From Palsa-504 sp963789225 (lineage in GTDB: Bacteria > Actinomycetota > Actinomycetes > Streptosporangiales > Streptosporangiaceae): 64,000 bases of DNA. The first letter of the stretch is position 1. Each line of letters starts with the position of its first letter. This document shows positions 50,156 through 58,919 of this stretch, one piece after another. Below the pieces are notes generated by a model, which saw only the letters and a program-made list of their open reading frames with translations, was not told the DNA's origin and did not search any database. The DNA lies in contig CAWBKD010000007.1 of the NCBI GenBank assembly GCA_963789225.1, forward strand, positions 102,602-166,601, read 5' to 3'. Position numbers and translations under genes: made by a program.

Positions 50156-50959
50156 ATGAACGCAGTTCAGACAGTGCCAGTACACGTCGAGACGCATGGC
50201 CGGGTGCCGGAGGGAATGCGCGAACTAGCAGCCGCCAAGGTGGGCTCGCTGCTCAGATTCGCGTCCGAGCCTGTCCTGTCGGCCCGCGTCACACTAGGGG
50301 CATCCGCCGACCCGGCCGTGCCGTGGCCGGCGGTCGCGCAGGCCACCATCGACCTGAACGGGCGGACGGTGCGGGCACAGGCAGCCGACGAAACCATACG
50401 CGCGGCGGTCGAGCATATGGCGGCGCGCCTGCGGGTCAGGCTGGACCGGTCGGCAAGGAACTGGTCGGCACGCCGCGGGACGCTTCCCGTCCCCGAGCCC
50501 GGCGAGTGGCGGCATCAGAGCATTCCCGCACACCGGCCTGCTTATTTCCCCAGGTCGGCTGACGCCCGGGCAGTGATCCGCCGACCCGGCTACGCAGCGC
50601 ATCCGCTGACCCCGGAAGAGGCAGTCGCCGAGCTCGGCCTGCTCGACTACGATTTCCACCTGTTCACCGAGAGGTCGACGGGGGAGGACAGCGTGCTGTA
50701 CCGCGTGGGCGACCGGTACCGGCTCGCCCAGGCACGGCCGAAGCCGGACCGCCTCGGCCCGCTGCCCGCAGCGGTGACCCTTAGCGAGCACCCGGCGCCT
50801 GTGCTAAAACTCGCCGAGGCGATCAGCCGGCTTGACTGGCTAGGGCAGCCATTCGTGTTCTTCGTGAATCCGGACACCGGCCGCGCCAGCCTGCTCTATC
50901 ACCGCTATGACGGCCACTACGGCCTGGTCGACATGGACGGCACTCTCCCGGAGCGGTGA
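50156..50959 (+). CDS. RafH-like ribosome hibernation factor
   Basis: A 267-residue protein with an N-terminal S30AE domain (5-105; VPVHVETHGRVPEGMRELAA) and two tandem S30AE C-terminal-type domains (about 135-195, HPLTPEEAVAELGLLDYDFH; about 207-262, LAEAISRLDWLGQPFVFFVN). A doubled C-terminal domain is the layout of mycobacterial RafH (Rv0079), the DosR-induced factor that stabilises ribosomes in hypoxia. ATG 50156 lacks a strong ribosome site (GAGGTG at 50142). It probably inhibits translation and protects 70S ribosomes. Confidence 0.85.
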   Translation: MNAVQTVPVHVETHGRVPEGMRELAAAKVGSLLRFASEPVLSARVTLGASADPAVPWPAVAQATIDLNGRTVRAQAADETIRAAVEHMAARLRVRLDRSARNWSARRGTLPVPEPGEWRHQSIPAHRPAYFPRSADARAVIRRPGYAAHPLTPEEAVAELGLLDYDFHLFTERSTGEDSVLYRVGDRYRLAQARPKPDRLGPLPAAVTLSEHPAPVLKLAEAISRLDWLGQPFVFFVNPDTGRASLLYHRYDGHYGLVDMDGTLPER

Positions 50960-51570
50960 AGGACGCCGAGCCGCGTCATAGCGCTACGAAGCGGTAGCGG
51001 CGTGCGCGGAAGAACTGGATGATGGCCGGCAAGGCGCTGACGGTGGCGGGGGCACACCACCTCGGCCCCCAATCGTGATGAGAGCTGGTCGCTCTGCGGG
51101 CGACGCGCGCGCAGCTGGATAGCGCCACCCTTCCGCCGGGAGGCATGCCTGGCCTGCAGCGGCAACCCCAGTCGATCCGCTGTGAGCTCGAGCTTGCGGT
51201 GTCCCCGCCGCTGGTTGCGGAGTTCCGGCGGGTACTTCCCTCGCACGATGCGACGCCGAGCGCGGGCGCGTTGCGCATCGAGAGCACGGTGCTGGAGAGC
51301 TGGTCGGCAGCCTGGTCGTGCAGATGCTAGGCGTGTTGGTCGCCGCGCCCGAGCGCTCGCAATAGGTCCGCACGGCTGGCTAGACGAGGCGCCTGCGGGG
51401 CACCGACGCGCGGCCGTTCTCCGGCCCGGACGGTACAGGTGGCAGCAGCGACAGATCCGGTAAGCAAGGGCCAGGGCGATCCGCACGGTCGCATGATCTT
51501 CCCAAGCCTTTAGTCCCTCGCGGCGGGACAAGAGGACCTTGCCCGGCAAGCCCGACGCCAGCCCAGCCTT
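50960..51570. other. Gene-poor stretch
   Basis: Several overlapping frames on both strands but none with recognisable homology, ribosome site or domain. A DosR-like half-site (AGTCCC) lies near 51512. It may hold a decayed gene I cannot identify. Confidence 0.4.
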
Positions 51571-52887
51571 TCAGGCGGCTCGAGGCGGCTGATCCGGCAC
51601 CTCCGGAAGGAGCGCGCGCGGTTCGGCCGCGCTAGGCGGGGCGCGCCCGGTGAACAACGTCGCGGCCATGCCTGCGGCGCAGGCGAACAGGATGGGGACG
51701 GCCAGGTGACCGCCGGGGGCAAATCCGGCGATGGCGAGCCTGGCCAGGCCCACCATGGAGGCGCCGAGGCCGAGCAGCAGGAGCACTGGTGACCAGGGTC
51801 CGGACGACCCGAGCCCCGCGGGCAGGCGGACCATCGGCCGCTGCGCCCAGGTCAGGATCAGGACGAGCGGCACGAGGACCACGGTGAGCAGCGCGAACCA
51901 GGCTGGCCGCAGCTCCCACCATTCCGCCGTCCCGATGGCCGGCTGCGGCATCACCCCGGTCGGGTAGAAGGCCACGGCGATGACGATCACTGGCACGAAA
52001 TGCCACAGGTAAGTGGTCATGACCATGGCGTTCAGCCGCTTGACGCGCCTCCATAGCCTGGGCCTGGCCAGCAGCCGCGACACGGGCCGCTCGGCCGCCA
52101 GGACCAGCCCGGCCTGCGCGGCCGCGTACGCCAGCAGCGCGATCGATGGCGGGTTGGTGTTGCCGGATCCCACCATGTCGACCAGGAAGGGTCCCCACGC
52201 CAGCAGCCCGGCCAGCAGGGTCGCGCCGCCTGCTGCCAGTGCGTAAGGGCGCCACCAGGTCCGGGTCAAGGCGGCGTCCTCCCAGGCGAAGCCCCACTGG
52301 TGGATCGAGCCCCACACGAACAGGTAATTGGCGTACCCGATCACATGAAGGTGCGGCGGCCCGGCCACCCCGACGTCTACCGCGGCGGCCGCGACGGCCA
52401 TGGCGGCGGGCACCGCCAGGCCCCAACGCCGGTGCGCGGCCAGCATCACCGGGGTCAGCGCGATCAGCAGCAGGTAGACGGGGAGGAACCACAACTGCAG
52501 CGCAGCCAGCCAGCAAGCCTGACCGAGCTCGGTCCGCCCGGCACCCAGCGCTCCGGCCGCCGTTACCGCCAGGACCGCCACCACAAGGAACACCGCCGTC
52601 GGCCACCACAGCCGCATGGCCCGGTCACGGACCCATACGGTCCAGGTTTCCCCGGCCGCGTGATGCGCCGCCCATGACCGAGCGTTCACGTACCCGCCGA
52701 CCAGGAAGAAGACCGGCATGACCTGGAAAGCCCAGGTGACCCACCGTCCCCAGCTGACATAGTCCAGGGCGTCGGCGCCGGACAGCTGCCCGTTCCGGTA
52801 GGTGACGGAAATCAGCAGCCAGTGGCCATACACGACACCGCCGATGGCCAGCACCCTCAGCAGGTCAGCGTAGCGATTTCGTTCCAT
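51571..52887 (-). CDS. Acyltransferase-3-type membrane protein
   Basis: A 438-residue protein with about ten helices. It begins MERNRYADLLRVLAIGGVVY then GHWLL, and has FQVMPVFFLVGGYVNARSW, the helix-2 region of acyltransferase-3/OafA-like proteins. Such enzymes acylate sugars or lipids at the membrane. ATG 52887 has AAGGGAG upstream. A perfect DosR-type box lies 92 bp upstream, making regulon membership likely. Substrate unknown. Confidence 0.8.
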   Translation of the reverse strand: MERNRYADLLRVLAIGGVVYGHWLLISVTYRNGQLSGADALDYVSWGRWVTWAFQVMPVFFLVGGYVNARSWAAHHAAGETWTVWVRDRAMRLWWPTAVFLVVAVLAVTAAGALGAGRTELGQACWLAALQLWFLPVYLLLIALTPVMLAAHRRWGLAVPAAMAVAAAAVDVGVAGPPHLHVIGYANYLFVWGSIHQWGFAWEDAALTRTWWRPYALAAGGATLLAGLLAWGPFLVDMVGSGNTNPPSIALLAYAAAQAGLVLAAERPVSRLLARPRLWRRVKRLNAMVMTTYLWHFVPVIVIAVAFYPTGVMPQPAIGTAEWWELRPAWFALLTVVLVPLVLILTWAQRPMVRLPAGLGSSGPWSPVLLLLGLGASMVGLARLAIAGFAPGGHLAVPILFACAAGMAATLFTGRAPPSAAEPRALLPEVPDQPPRAA

Positions 52888-52978
52888 GCCGACACTAGCT
52901 CCCTTTCTGAAAGGACCGCTGAAATGGTTCCGCAGCCTCCCTAGCTCCAGCATTCGGGGCTGAGCAGCCCGGCATCCA

Positions 52979-52992
52979 GGGACGGAAGTCCC
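52979..52992. promoter_or_regulatory. DosR-type box, perfect arms
   Basis: GGGACGGAAGTCCC: both arms exact, 92 bp upstream of the membrane acyltransferase gene. Confidence 0.75.
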
Positions 52993-53105
52993 GCTGACGG
53001 CGCCATCCGGCCGGAATGCCGAGCTCGAACAGTGGCCGGGAAGAGAGGCTGGCGGTACGCAGGGCCGCGGCGGAGGTGCACCCTATGCACCGCAGACTGC
53101 TCGGC

Positions 53106-54683
53106 TCACCGGCTCGGGGCGCGGACCGGTGGACGGAGCGTGACCGCCGTCAGGATTCCGGCGCCGATGACCAGACCCGCCGCAAGAAACAGAGCGGCGT
53201 GCAAGCCGGCCCCGAAGGCGTGGTACGCCGCGTTGATCACCTGCTGGACCACCGCTGCGTTGCCGGATCCACCTGCCGACGAGGTGGTGCCGCTGGGCGG
53301 CACCCCGCCGGTCTCGACCGCGTTTACCACGATCGACTGGAAGTTGGGCGGGATCCCCAGGCGAGTCAGCCTGCTGATGAGATCGGCGTGCAGCTGCGCG
53401 TTGACCAGCGCGCCAAGCACGGCCACGCCGGTCACAGCGCCGACCTCACGGCTGGTGTTCGCCGCCGACGCCGCCATGCCGGAACGCTCCGGCGGTATCG
53501 CGCCGAGGACGGACGAGGTAATCGGCACCACCGTCCAGCCGATACCGGCGCCGGTCAGGGCGAGCGCGCCGGCCAGCAGGGCGAACGGCGGATGCGGGCT
53601 GAGCGCGGCGTTGGTCAGCAGCAGCCCGGCCGCGAAACTCAGGCAGCCGGCGCTGATCGGCCAGCGCGGTCCGGCCGAGCTTAGCCAGATACCCGCCAGC
53701 ACCGACGAGGTGACCATCAGCACCGTCATCGGCAAGAACGCGAGCGCAATACGGAATCCGGAGTAGCCGACGACCTCATCGAGGTACAGCGCGGTGAAGA
53801 AGAAGATCGCGAACGTCGCGAAGTAGGAACAGAACGCGACCACGTTCGCGACGGTAAATGGCGCGACCCGGAGGAACCGCAAGTCCAGCAGGGGGTGGGC
53901 AGCGCGATACTCCCGCCACAGGAAGGCGCAGCCCGCCACAGCGCTGCCGCAGAACAGCACGAGCACTACGGGAGCGTCGAACCCGGTGCTCTCACCGGTC
54001 ATTATCGCGAAGATCAGCGCCGCCAACGCGGCCGCGCCGAGCAGCGCGCCGGCGATGTCGACCCGGTGCGCCTCAGGATCTGCGTTCTCCGGCAGCACAA
54101 TCGCGGCCGCGACCAGCGCGGCCAGCCCGAATACCAGGTTGAACCAGAAGATGGCGCGCCAGCTCCAGAGGCCGACGAGCGCCCCGCCCAGGACCGGGCC
54201 GACCGCGAGCGCGAGCCCCGACACGGCGGCCCACACGCCGATGGCCCGGTTGCGGGCCCGCTCATCGCGGTAAAGATGCCGGAGCATGGACAGGGTGCCA
54301 GGCTCGCTGGCCGCCGCGCCCAGTCCCATGACGGCCCGGCCGGCGATCAGCACCCCGGCGTCCGGCGCCAGCGCACACAGGACCGAACCGGCGCAGAACA
54401 CTCCGGCGCCCGCGAGCATGACCTTCTTGCGGCCGAACTTGTCGCCCACCGTGCCGAAGACCAGCATGGCGCTGGCGAACATCAGCGCGTACGCGCCGAC
54501 TACCCACTGCAGGGCCAGGACGCCCGCGTGCAGGTCCGCTTGCACGCTGCCGAGCCCGACGCTCACGACCGTGTTGTCCAGGAACGTCAGGAACAGCAGC
54601 GTGCAAAGAACGGTCAGCGCAACCGGCCGGCCAACGACCCGGGGGCCGCCGGCACCGGTGCTGTTGTGCTTGATGAGCGTCAT
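53106..54683 (-). CDS. DHA2-family MFS drug/proton antiporter
   Basis: A 14-helix EmrB/QacA-type exporter of 525 residues. First helix LTVLCTLLFLTFLDNTVVSV, motif A GTVGDKFGRKKVMLAGAG, motif C region LALAVGPVLGGALVGLWSWR AIFWFN. ATG 54683 was chosen by homology with weak ribosome-site support; the frame is open to 54860. Divergent from the V/A-type ATPase operon. Confidence 0.87.
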   Translation of the reverse strand: MTLIKHNSTGAGGPRVVGRPVALTVLCTLLFLTFLDNTVVSVGLGSVQADLHAGVLALQWVVGAYALMFASAMLVFGTVGDKFGRKKVMLAGAGVFCAGSVLCALAPDAGVLIAGRAVMGLGAAASEPGTLSMLRHLYRDERARNRAIGVWAAVSGLALAVGPVLGGALVGLWSWRAIFWFNLVFGLAALVAAAIVLPENADPEAHRVDIAGALLGAAALAALIFAIMTGESTGFDAPVVLVLFCGSAVAGCAFLWREYRAAHPLLDLRFLRVAPFTVANVVAFCSYFATFAIFFFTALYLDEVVGYSGFRIALAFLPMTVLMVTSSVLAGIWLSSAGPRWPISAGCLSFAAGLLLTNAALSPHPPFALLAGALALTGAGIGWTVVPITSSVLGAIPPERSGMAASAANTSREVGAVTGVAVLGALVNAQLHADLISRLTRLGIPPNFQSIVVNAVETGGVPPSGTTSSAGGSGNAAVVQQVINAAYHAFGAGLHAALFLAAGLVIGAGILTAVTLRPPVRAPSR

Positions 54684-54883
54684 CAGGTGAGCGGAAATCT
54701 CGGCTTCATGGTTCGAGCATCGGCGCGCGGCGTCCCGGCCTGTAGAGACATAGTTCCTGGCCTTGCGGGCCGAAAGGCCCTGGCGGCGGGACCGGCCGCT
54801 AGCCGGGAAACACCTCTGACCAGCGCGGCATCTCGCCGTAACGCACTGCCAAGCTGCCAACGGGACCTCGGGGCGTACCGCCA

Positions 54884-54897
54884 GAGACCTTCGGCCC
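54884..54897. promoter_or_regulatory. Candidate DosR-type box upstream of the ATPase operon, 8/10 arms
   Basis: GAGACCTTCGGCCC, one mismatch per arm, 37 bp before the first ATPase gene. A separate exact left half-site, GGGACC, lies at 54862. Weak but well placed. Confidence 0.35.
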
Positions 54898-54933
54898 TAT
54901 CCTCCGGCCCGTCCAGGGTGCTTGCTTGTAACT

Positions 54934-55371
54934 ATGCCTCCGCTGCGGGATTTCCTGACGCGTTTCCGGCCGGCAGGCTCCCCGGGAGCAGCCGCACGCG
55001 CCGCCGGAGTGCCCGCGGATCGTTCCGGTGAACTGGAGTCGGAGGTAGCTCCGGTGCTAACCCTCCTTGGCGATACCGCGGCGGAACGCGAGCGCCTGAT
55101 CACGCAAGCGTGCCGCGAGGCCGAGCAGATCGTGGCCGCCGCGCGGTCAGCGGCGGGCGCGATCGCCGCCGATGCGGCGCAGCGCGCCCAGGCGGTTCGC
55201 GAACAGGCGGCGGGGCAGGTGATGACCACGGCCCGTGAGCAGGCCGCCAGGACCGCGGAGGATGCCAGGCAGCAGGCCGCGCGGATCCGCGAGCTGGCCC
55301 GCCAGCGCACGCCTGCCCTGGTCAGCCGTATCATCGGCACCATCAGGCAACTCCAGGTCGAAGACCTATGA
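54934..55371 (+). CDS. V/A-type ATPase peripheral stalk subunit (H/G-like)
   Basis: A 145-residue protein with a long Ala/Gln/Arg coiled coil (about 40-130; ACREAEQIVAAARSAAGAIA, AREQAARTAEDARQQAARIR), as in the AhaH/G stalk subunit that pairs with subunit E. ATG 54934 is the first ATG; TTG 54922 is possible. It overlaps the next gene by 4 bp and heads the operon. Assignment rests on fold and position. Confidence 0.72.
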   Translation: MPPLRDFLTRFRPAGSPGAAARAAGVPADRSGELESEVAPVLTLLGDTAAERERLITQACREAEQIVAAARSAAGAIAADAAQRAQAVREQAAGQVMTTAREQAARTAEDARQQAARIRELARQRTPALVSRIIGTIRQLQVEDL

Positions 55372-56291
55372 GCGCTGGATGGGTCGCGGGCAGCGTGCGG
55401 GCCAGAGCCCTGGCCCGTCGTCGGCTGGGTGCGGAGGATACCCGGCGGCTGGCCTCCTGCGGTTCACTGAACGACGCGCTGCGGATGCTGGGCGCCACGG
55501 CTTACGGTGCCAACCTGCGGCCAGAGCAGCCTCTCGCCGTGGCCCAGCACGAGATCGCCAGCAGCGTCCTGTGGGACTTGCGGGTACTGGCCGGCTGGCT
55601 GCCCGGCGAGGGCCTGCGGCTGCTGCGCATCCTGGGCGCCTGGTTCGAGGTGGCCAACGTCGACGAACTGCTGCAGTCCATTGCCGGCCGCCCGGCCGAG
55701 GCCGAGTTCCGGCTGGGCGCGCTCGCCACGGCCTGGCCGCGGCTCCGCCAGGCGGCCAGTAACAGCGAGCTGCGGGCCGCGCTCGCCACCTCGCCCTGGC
55801 AGGACCCGGGCGGAGAGAGCAGCTACGCGGTGCGGCTGGGCGTCCGCACGCGATGGGCGGCGCGAGCCGCCACGCTCGGCGATCCGGTCCAGAGCTGGGC
55901 GGCGGGCGCGGTCGCGTTGCTGGTCGCCGGCGAGCGGTTCGCAGCGGGCCGCGCGGTGGACCCCGCAATCATGGGCAGCGCCCTCAGCCTGCTCGGACCC
56001 GCGGCTCCCGGCGCAGCCACCCTGGAGGAGATGGCCAGCGGCCTGCCCGTGCGGGCCGGATGGGTCCTCGCCGGAATTACCGCACCCGCCGACCTGTGGC
56101 GGGCAGAGCAGGCGTGGCTGGCCAGGGTGGAGCGGGACGGCCTGCGTTTGTTGCGGACGTCCAGCCTGGACAGCGGCACGGTCCTCGGCGCGGTCGCCGT
56201 CATGGCCTGCGACGCCTGGCGGGTCCGGGCTGCGCTCGAGATCGCCGCGCGAGGCGGCGAGCCGCTGGGGGCCTACGATGAGCTGGCTTGA
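55368..56291 (+). CDS. atpC: V/A-type ATPase subunit C (AC39/d-like)
   Basis: A 307-residue all-helical protein between stalk and subunit I genes. Features typical of AC39: GSVRARALARRRLGAEDTRR, AQHEIASSVLWDLRVLAGWL, FEVANVDELLQSIAGRP, and the repeated LRxLRxxxxxxN-type helices. It links the central rotor to the membrane ring. ATG 55368 overlaps the upstream stop by 4 bp, and its end overlaps the subunit I start by 14 bp. Confidence 0.8.
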   Translation: MSAGWVAGSVRARALARRRLGAEDTRRLASCGSLNDALRMLGATAYGANLRPEQPLAVAQHEIASSVLWDLRVLAGWLPGEGLRLLRILGAWFEVANVDELLQSIAGRPAEAEFRLGALATAWPRLRQAASNSELRAALATSPWQDPGGESSYAVRLGVRTRWAARAATLGDPVQSWAAGAVALLVAGERFAAGRAVDPAIMGSALSLLGPAAPGAATLEEMASGLPVRAGWVLAGITAPADLWRAEQAWLARVERDGLRLLRTSSLDSGTVLGAVAVMACDAWRVRAALEIAARGGEPLGAYDELA

Positions 56292-57747
56292 CGCGGTGGC
56301 CCCGGCCCGGATGAAGCGCGTCGCGCTGGTCGCGGCGGATGAATCCCTGCGAGATGTCCTGGTACGGGTCGCGGACGCGGCGGCAGTGGAGATCGGGCTC
56401 GCCGGGGGCGAGGTAAGCGCGCCGGGCCCCGCGGCAGGCGAGCCGGGAACAGCCGGGGAGGCAGCGCGCAGGCTGAGGCATGCCGGCCGCCCGGTGACGG
56501 GTGCCTTGCTGTCCGCCTCGCCTCTTGATTTCGATGCGGTCGAGGAAGCGGGCCGGTACGAGTTGCTCGCCGGCGAGGTCCAGCTCGAGGCTCATGCCGC
56601 CGGCGCAGTCAGGCGGTCAGGCGCCCGCGCGCTGGCAGGCTGGATTCCTGCTGACCGGGTAGCCGGTGTGGCGGCAAGCGTCGCAGAGGTCGGCGGCGCC
56701 GTGGTCCCGCTTCCGTCTCCGCCCGGAGTGCAGCCTCCCACGCTCGTGACCGGCGGGGCGCTGCGGCGCTCGCTCTCCCCGCTGGTCCAGACCTACGGCA
56801 CGGTTCCGTACGCCGACGTGGACCCCGTCCGGCTGGCCTGGGCGACGTACGTGCTGATGTTCGGCATGATGTTCGGTGATGCGGGGGAAGGGGTCGTGCT
56901 GCTCGGGGTCGCGGTCGCGCTGCGAGCCGGCTGGCCGGGCTGGGCCCGCCGGTTCGCTCCGGCGTGGCCGTTCGTCGCGAGCGCCGGGGCGGCCGCCACC
57001 GCGTTCGGCTTGCTGTACGGGGAATGCTTCGGGCCGACCGGCCTCGTGCCGGTGCTGTGGATCGACCCGCTGGACCACGCGGTCACGCTGCTGCTCGTGG
57101 CCATGGGCGCCGGGGCGGTCATGCTGGCGGGGGCCTACGCGCTCGGCACGATCAACCGGTGGCGGGAAGGCGGGTGGCCCTCCGCGGTGTACGCGTCGTC
57201 GGGTGTGGCCGGAACCACGGTGTTCCTCGGCGCGGGCGTCATGGTGGGCGGGTGGTATTTCCATCACGGCCTGCTGCTGGCCGGGGGCGGGCTTCTCGCC
57301 GTAGCCGGCCTGGCGCTGGCCGCCGCCGGGTTCCTCGCCGAGGCGGGCGGCGGCGGCGCGGGCCGCATCCAGGCCGCGGTCGAGGTCTTCGACCTGGTGG
57401 TCCGGCTGGGCTCAAACGTGGTGTCATTCACCCGGCTCGCCGCATTCGGCCTGACGCATGCCGCTCTCGGCCTGCTCGTGTGGGAGGGCACGCGGGCGCT
57501 GTGGCATCGCGGGGGGCTGCTCGCCGCGGCGGCCGTCGTCGTCTTCGCGACCGGCACCGCGCTGGCGTTCAGCCTGGAAGCGCTCGTCGCCGCCATCCAG
57601 GCCCTCCGCCTGGAGTACTACGAACTGTTCTCGCGCGTCTTCGTTACTCAAGGCCGGCCGTTCAGGCCATGGCACGTGCCGACTGTAAGCGGCCTGACCG
57701 ATTTCGCGGGGATCCCCGCGACTCGCACGGAAGAGGAGAGCACATGA
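56278..57747 (+). CDS. atpI: V/A-type ATPase subunit I (a-like), short form
   Basis: Membrane stator with the proton half-channels, 489 residues against about 650 in most A-type enzymes. The cytosolic N-terminal arm is only ~180 residues. The membrane part starts at WATYVLMFGMMFGDAGEG and has about seven helices. The essential Arg is in SNVVSFTRLAAFGLTHAALG, and the C-terminus is LRLEYYELFSRVFVTQGRPF RPW. ATG 56278 was chosen by homology; the frame is open far upstream inside subunit C. Confidence 0.9.
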   Translation: MSWLDAVAPARMKRVALVAADESLRDVLVRVADAAAVEIGLAGGEVSAPGPAAGEPGTAGEAARRLRHAGRPVTGALLSASPLDFDAVEEAGRYELLAGEVQLEAHAAGAVRRSGARALAGWIPADRVAGVAASVAEVGGAVVPLPSPPGVQPPTLVTGGALRRSLSPLVQTYGTVPYADVDPVRLAWATYVLMFGMMFGDAGEGVVLLGVAVALRAGWPGWARRFAPAWPFVASAGAAATAFGLLYGECFGPTGLVPVLWIDPLDHAVTLLLVAMGAGAVMLAGAYALGTINRWREGGWPSAVYASSGVAGTTVFLGAGVMVGGWYFHHGLLLAGGGLLAVAGLALAAAGFLAEAGGGGAGRIQAAVEVFDLVVRLGSNVVSFTRLAAFGLTHAALGLLVWEGTRALWHRGGLLAAAAVVVFATGTALAFSLEALVAAIQALRLEYYELFSRVFVTQGRPFRPWHVPTVSGLTDFAGIPATRTEEEST

Positions 57748-58184
57748 CATCCGCATGGGTAGCCGGATTGCCCCTTATCGCCGGGGCCGTCGTGCTGGCG
57801 CGCGTGGTCACGCGGCGCGGGCGGTCCGGGATCTACATCCTGGCCGGGATCGGCGCCCTGCTGATGATCGGCGCCGTGATACTGCTGGTGGCCGCGCTCA
57901 CCGCCGGGCCTGCCGGGGCGGCCGTCGCTGTCGGCGCGGCCAAGGCCGCCGTGGCGGCGTCCGGAACATCGTCGAACACGGCCGCATTGCTCGGCGCGGG
58001 CATCGCGGTCGCCGGGTCGACCATCGGCGCGGGCATCGCCGTCGCCTACGCCGGCGCCGCGGCCCTGGCGGCCATGAGCGAACGGCCGGAAGTGTTCGGC
58101 CGCGCGATGGTCATCGTGGGCCTGGCCGAGGGAATCGCCATCTACGGCCTGATCATCGGGATCCTGCTCATCGGGAAGGCATGA
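57744..58184 (+). CDS. atpK: V/A-type ATPase proteolipid subunit K (c)
   Basis: A 146-residue proteolipid with four helices. The second hairpin is canonical: GAGIAVAGSTIGAGIAVAYA and VGLAEGIAIYGLIIGILLIG with the ion-binding Glu. The first hairpin (LPLIAGAVVLARVV, YILAGIGALLMIGAVILLV) has no buried carboxylate. One acid per four helices is the V-type pump arrangement and favours ATP-driven pumping over synthesis (inference). I do not see the Gln typical of Na+ sites, so H+ is likelier. ATG overlaps the subunit I stop (ATGA). Confidence 0.88.
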   Translation: MTSAWVAGLPLIAGAVVLARVVTRRGRSGIYILAGIGALLMIGAVILLVAALTAGPAGAAVAVGAAKAAVAASGTSSNTAALLGAGIAVAGSTIGAGIAVAYAGAAALAAMSERPEVFGRAMVIVGLAEGIAIYGLIIGILLIGKA

Positions 58185-58185
58185 G

Positions 58186-58407
58186 ATGTCCCGGGCTGCG
58201 GTCATCGGCGAGTCCGCCAGAACGGCGGGTTTCGCCCTGGCCGGCGCGCTCGTCTTCCCGGCGGAGAACGCCGATGAAGCGCGCGCGGCCTGGTCCTCGC
58301 TGCCAGCCGAGGTCGCCGTCCTCGTGCTGACCCCGCGTGCTGCCGACTGGCTCGGCACGGCGCCGCCGGCTCGGCGGGACGTGCTGCTCGTGGTGATGCC
58401 GCCATGA
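58186..58407 (+). CDS. atpF: V/A-type ATPase subunit F
   Basis: A 73-residue, short version of the rotor subunit F (usually ~100). RAAVIGESARTAGFALAGAL opens like the family (GD/GE-xxTxxGFxLAG), and LPAEVAVLVLTPRAADWL follows. It lies 1 bp after subunit K and overlaps subunit E by 4 bp. The C-terminal regulatory helix of F seems missing. Confidence 0.75.
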   Translation: MSRAAVIGESARTAGFALAGALVFPAENADEARAAWSSLPAEVAVLVLTPRAADWLGTAPPARRDVLLVVMPP

Positions 58408-58919
58408 GTGACGAGGTGGAGAGGGCTCTCGCGCCGGTCCGCGCGTACCTGCTGCGCGGGGCCGAGGCCGAGGCCAGCCGCATCCTCGCGGAGGCTCGCG
58501 CCCAGGCCGACTCCATCGTGCAGCAGGCCAGGAGCGGCGCGGCCGAGACAGCCGACCGAGCCCGGGCGCTAGGTGAAGCGGACGCCGCCCCGGCTGCCGC
58601 CGCCGAGCGCAGCCGGGGTCGTGACCAGGCCCGGTCGATCATGCTCGGCGCCCAGCGAGAGGCGTACCAGGACCTGCGCGCCCAGGTCCTGGCCGCCGCC
58701 GGCGGCCTGCAGACCGAGCCCGGCTACCAGGGGCTGCTCAGCCGGCTCGTCACCATGGCCACGCGGGCGGCCGGCCCCGGCGCGGCGGTCACGGTCCAGC
58801 CGGAGGGGGGCGTGGTGGCGCGGTCCCGCGACATCGTGGTCGATTGCACCCTGCGCAGGCTCGCCGACCTGGCCGTCGACCAACTGGGAGACCAGGTGCG
58901 GGAACTATGGACACCGTGA
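58404..58919 (+). CDS. atpE: V/A-type ATPase subunit E
   Basis: A 171-residue peripheral stalk protein. N-terminal coiled coil (EASRILAEARAQADSIVQQA) and a globular C-terminal domain with VVARSRDIVVDCTLRRLADL. Pairs with the first gene product to form the stator. Overlaps F by 4 bp and subunit A by a few bases. Confidence 0.8.
   Translation: MSDEVERALAPVRAYLLRGAEAEASRILAEARAQADSIVQQARSGAAETADRARALGEADAAPAAAAERSRGRDQARSIMLGAQREAYQDLRAQVLAAAGGLQTEPGYQGLLSRLVTMATRAAGPGAAVTVQPEGGVVARSRDIVVDCTLRRLADLAVDQLGDQVRELWTP

Noticed and set aside
54862..54875. GGGACCTCGGGGCG as a DosR box for the ATPase operon
   Set aside because: Only the left arm matches; the right arm has three mismatches. The 54884 candidate is better, though still weak.
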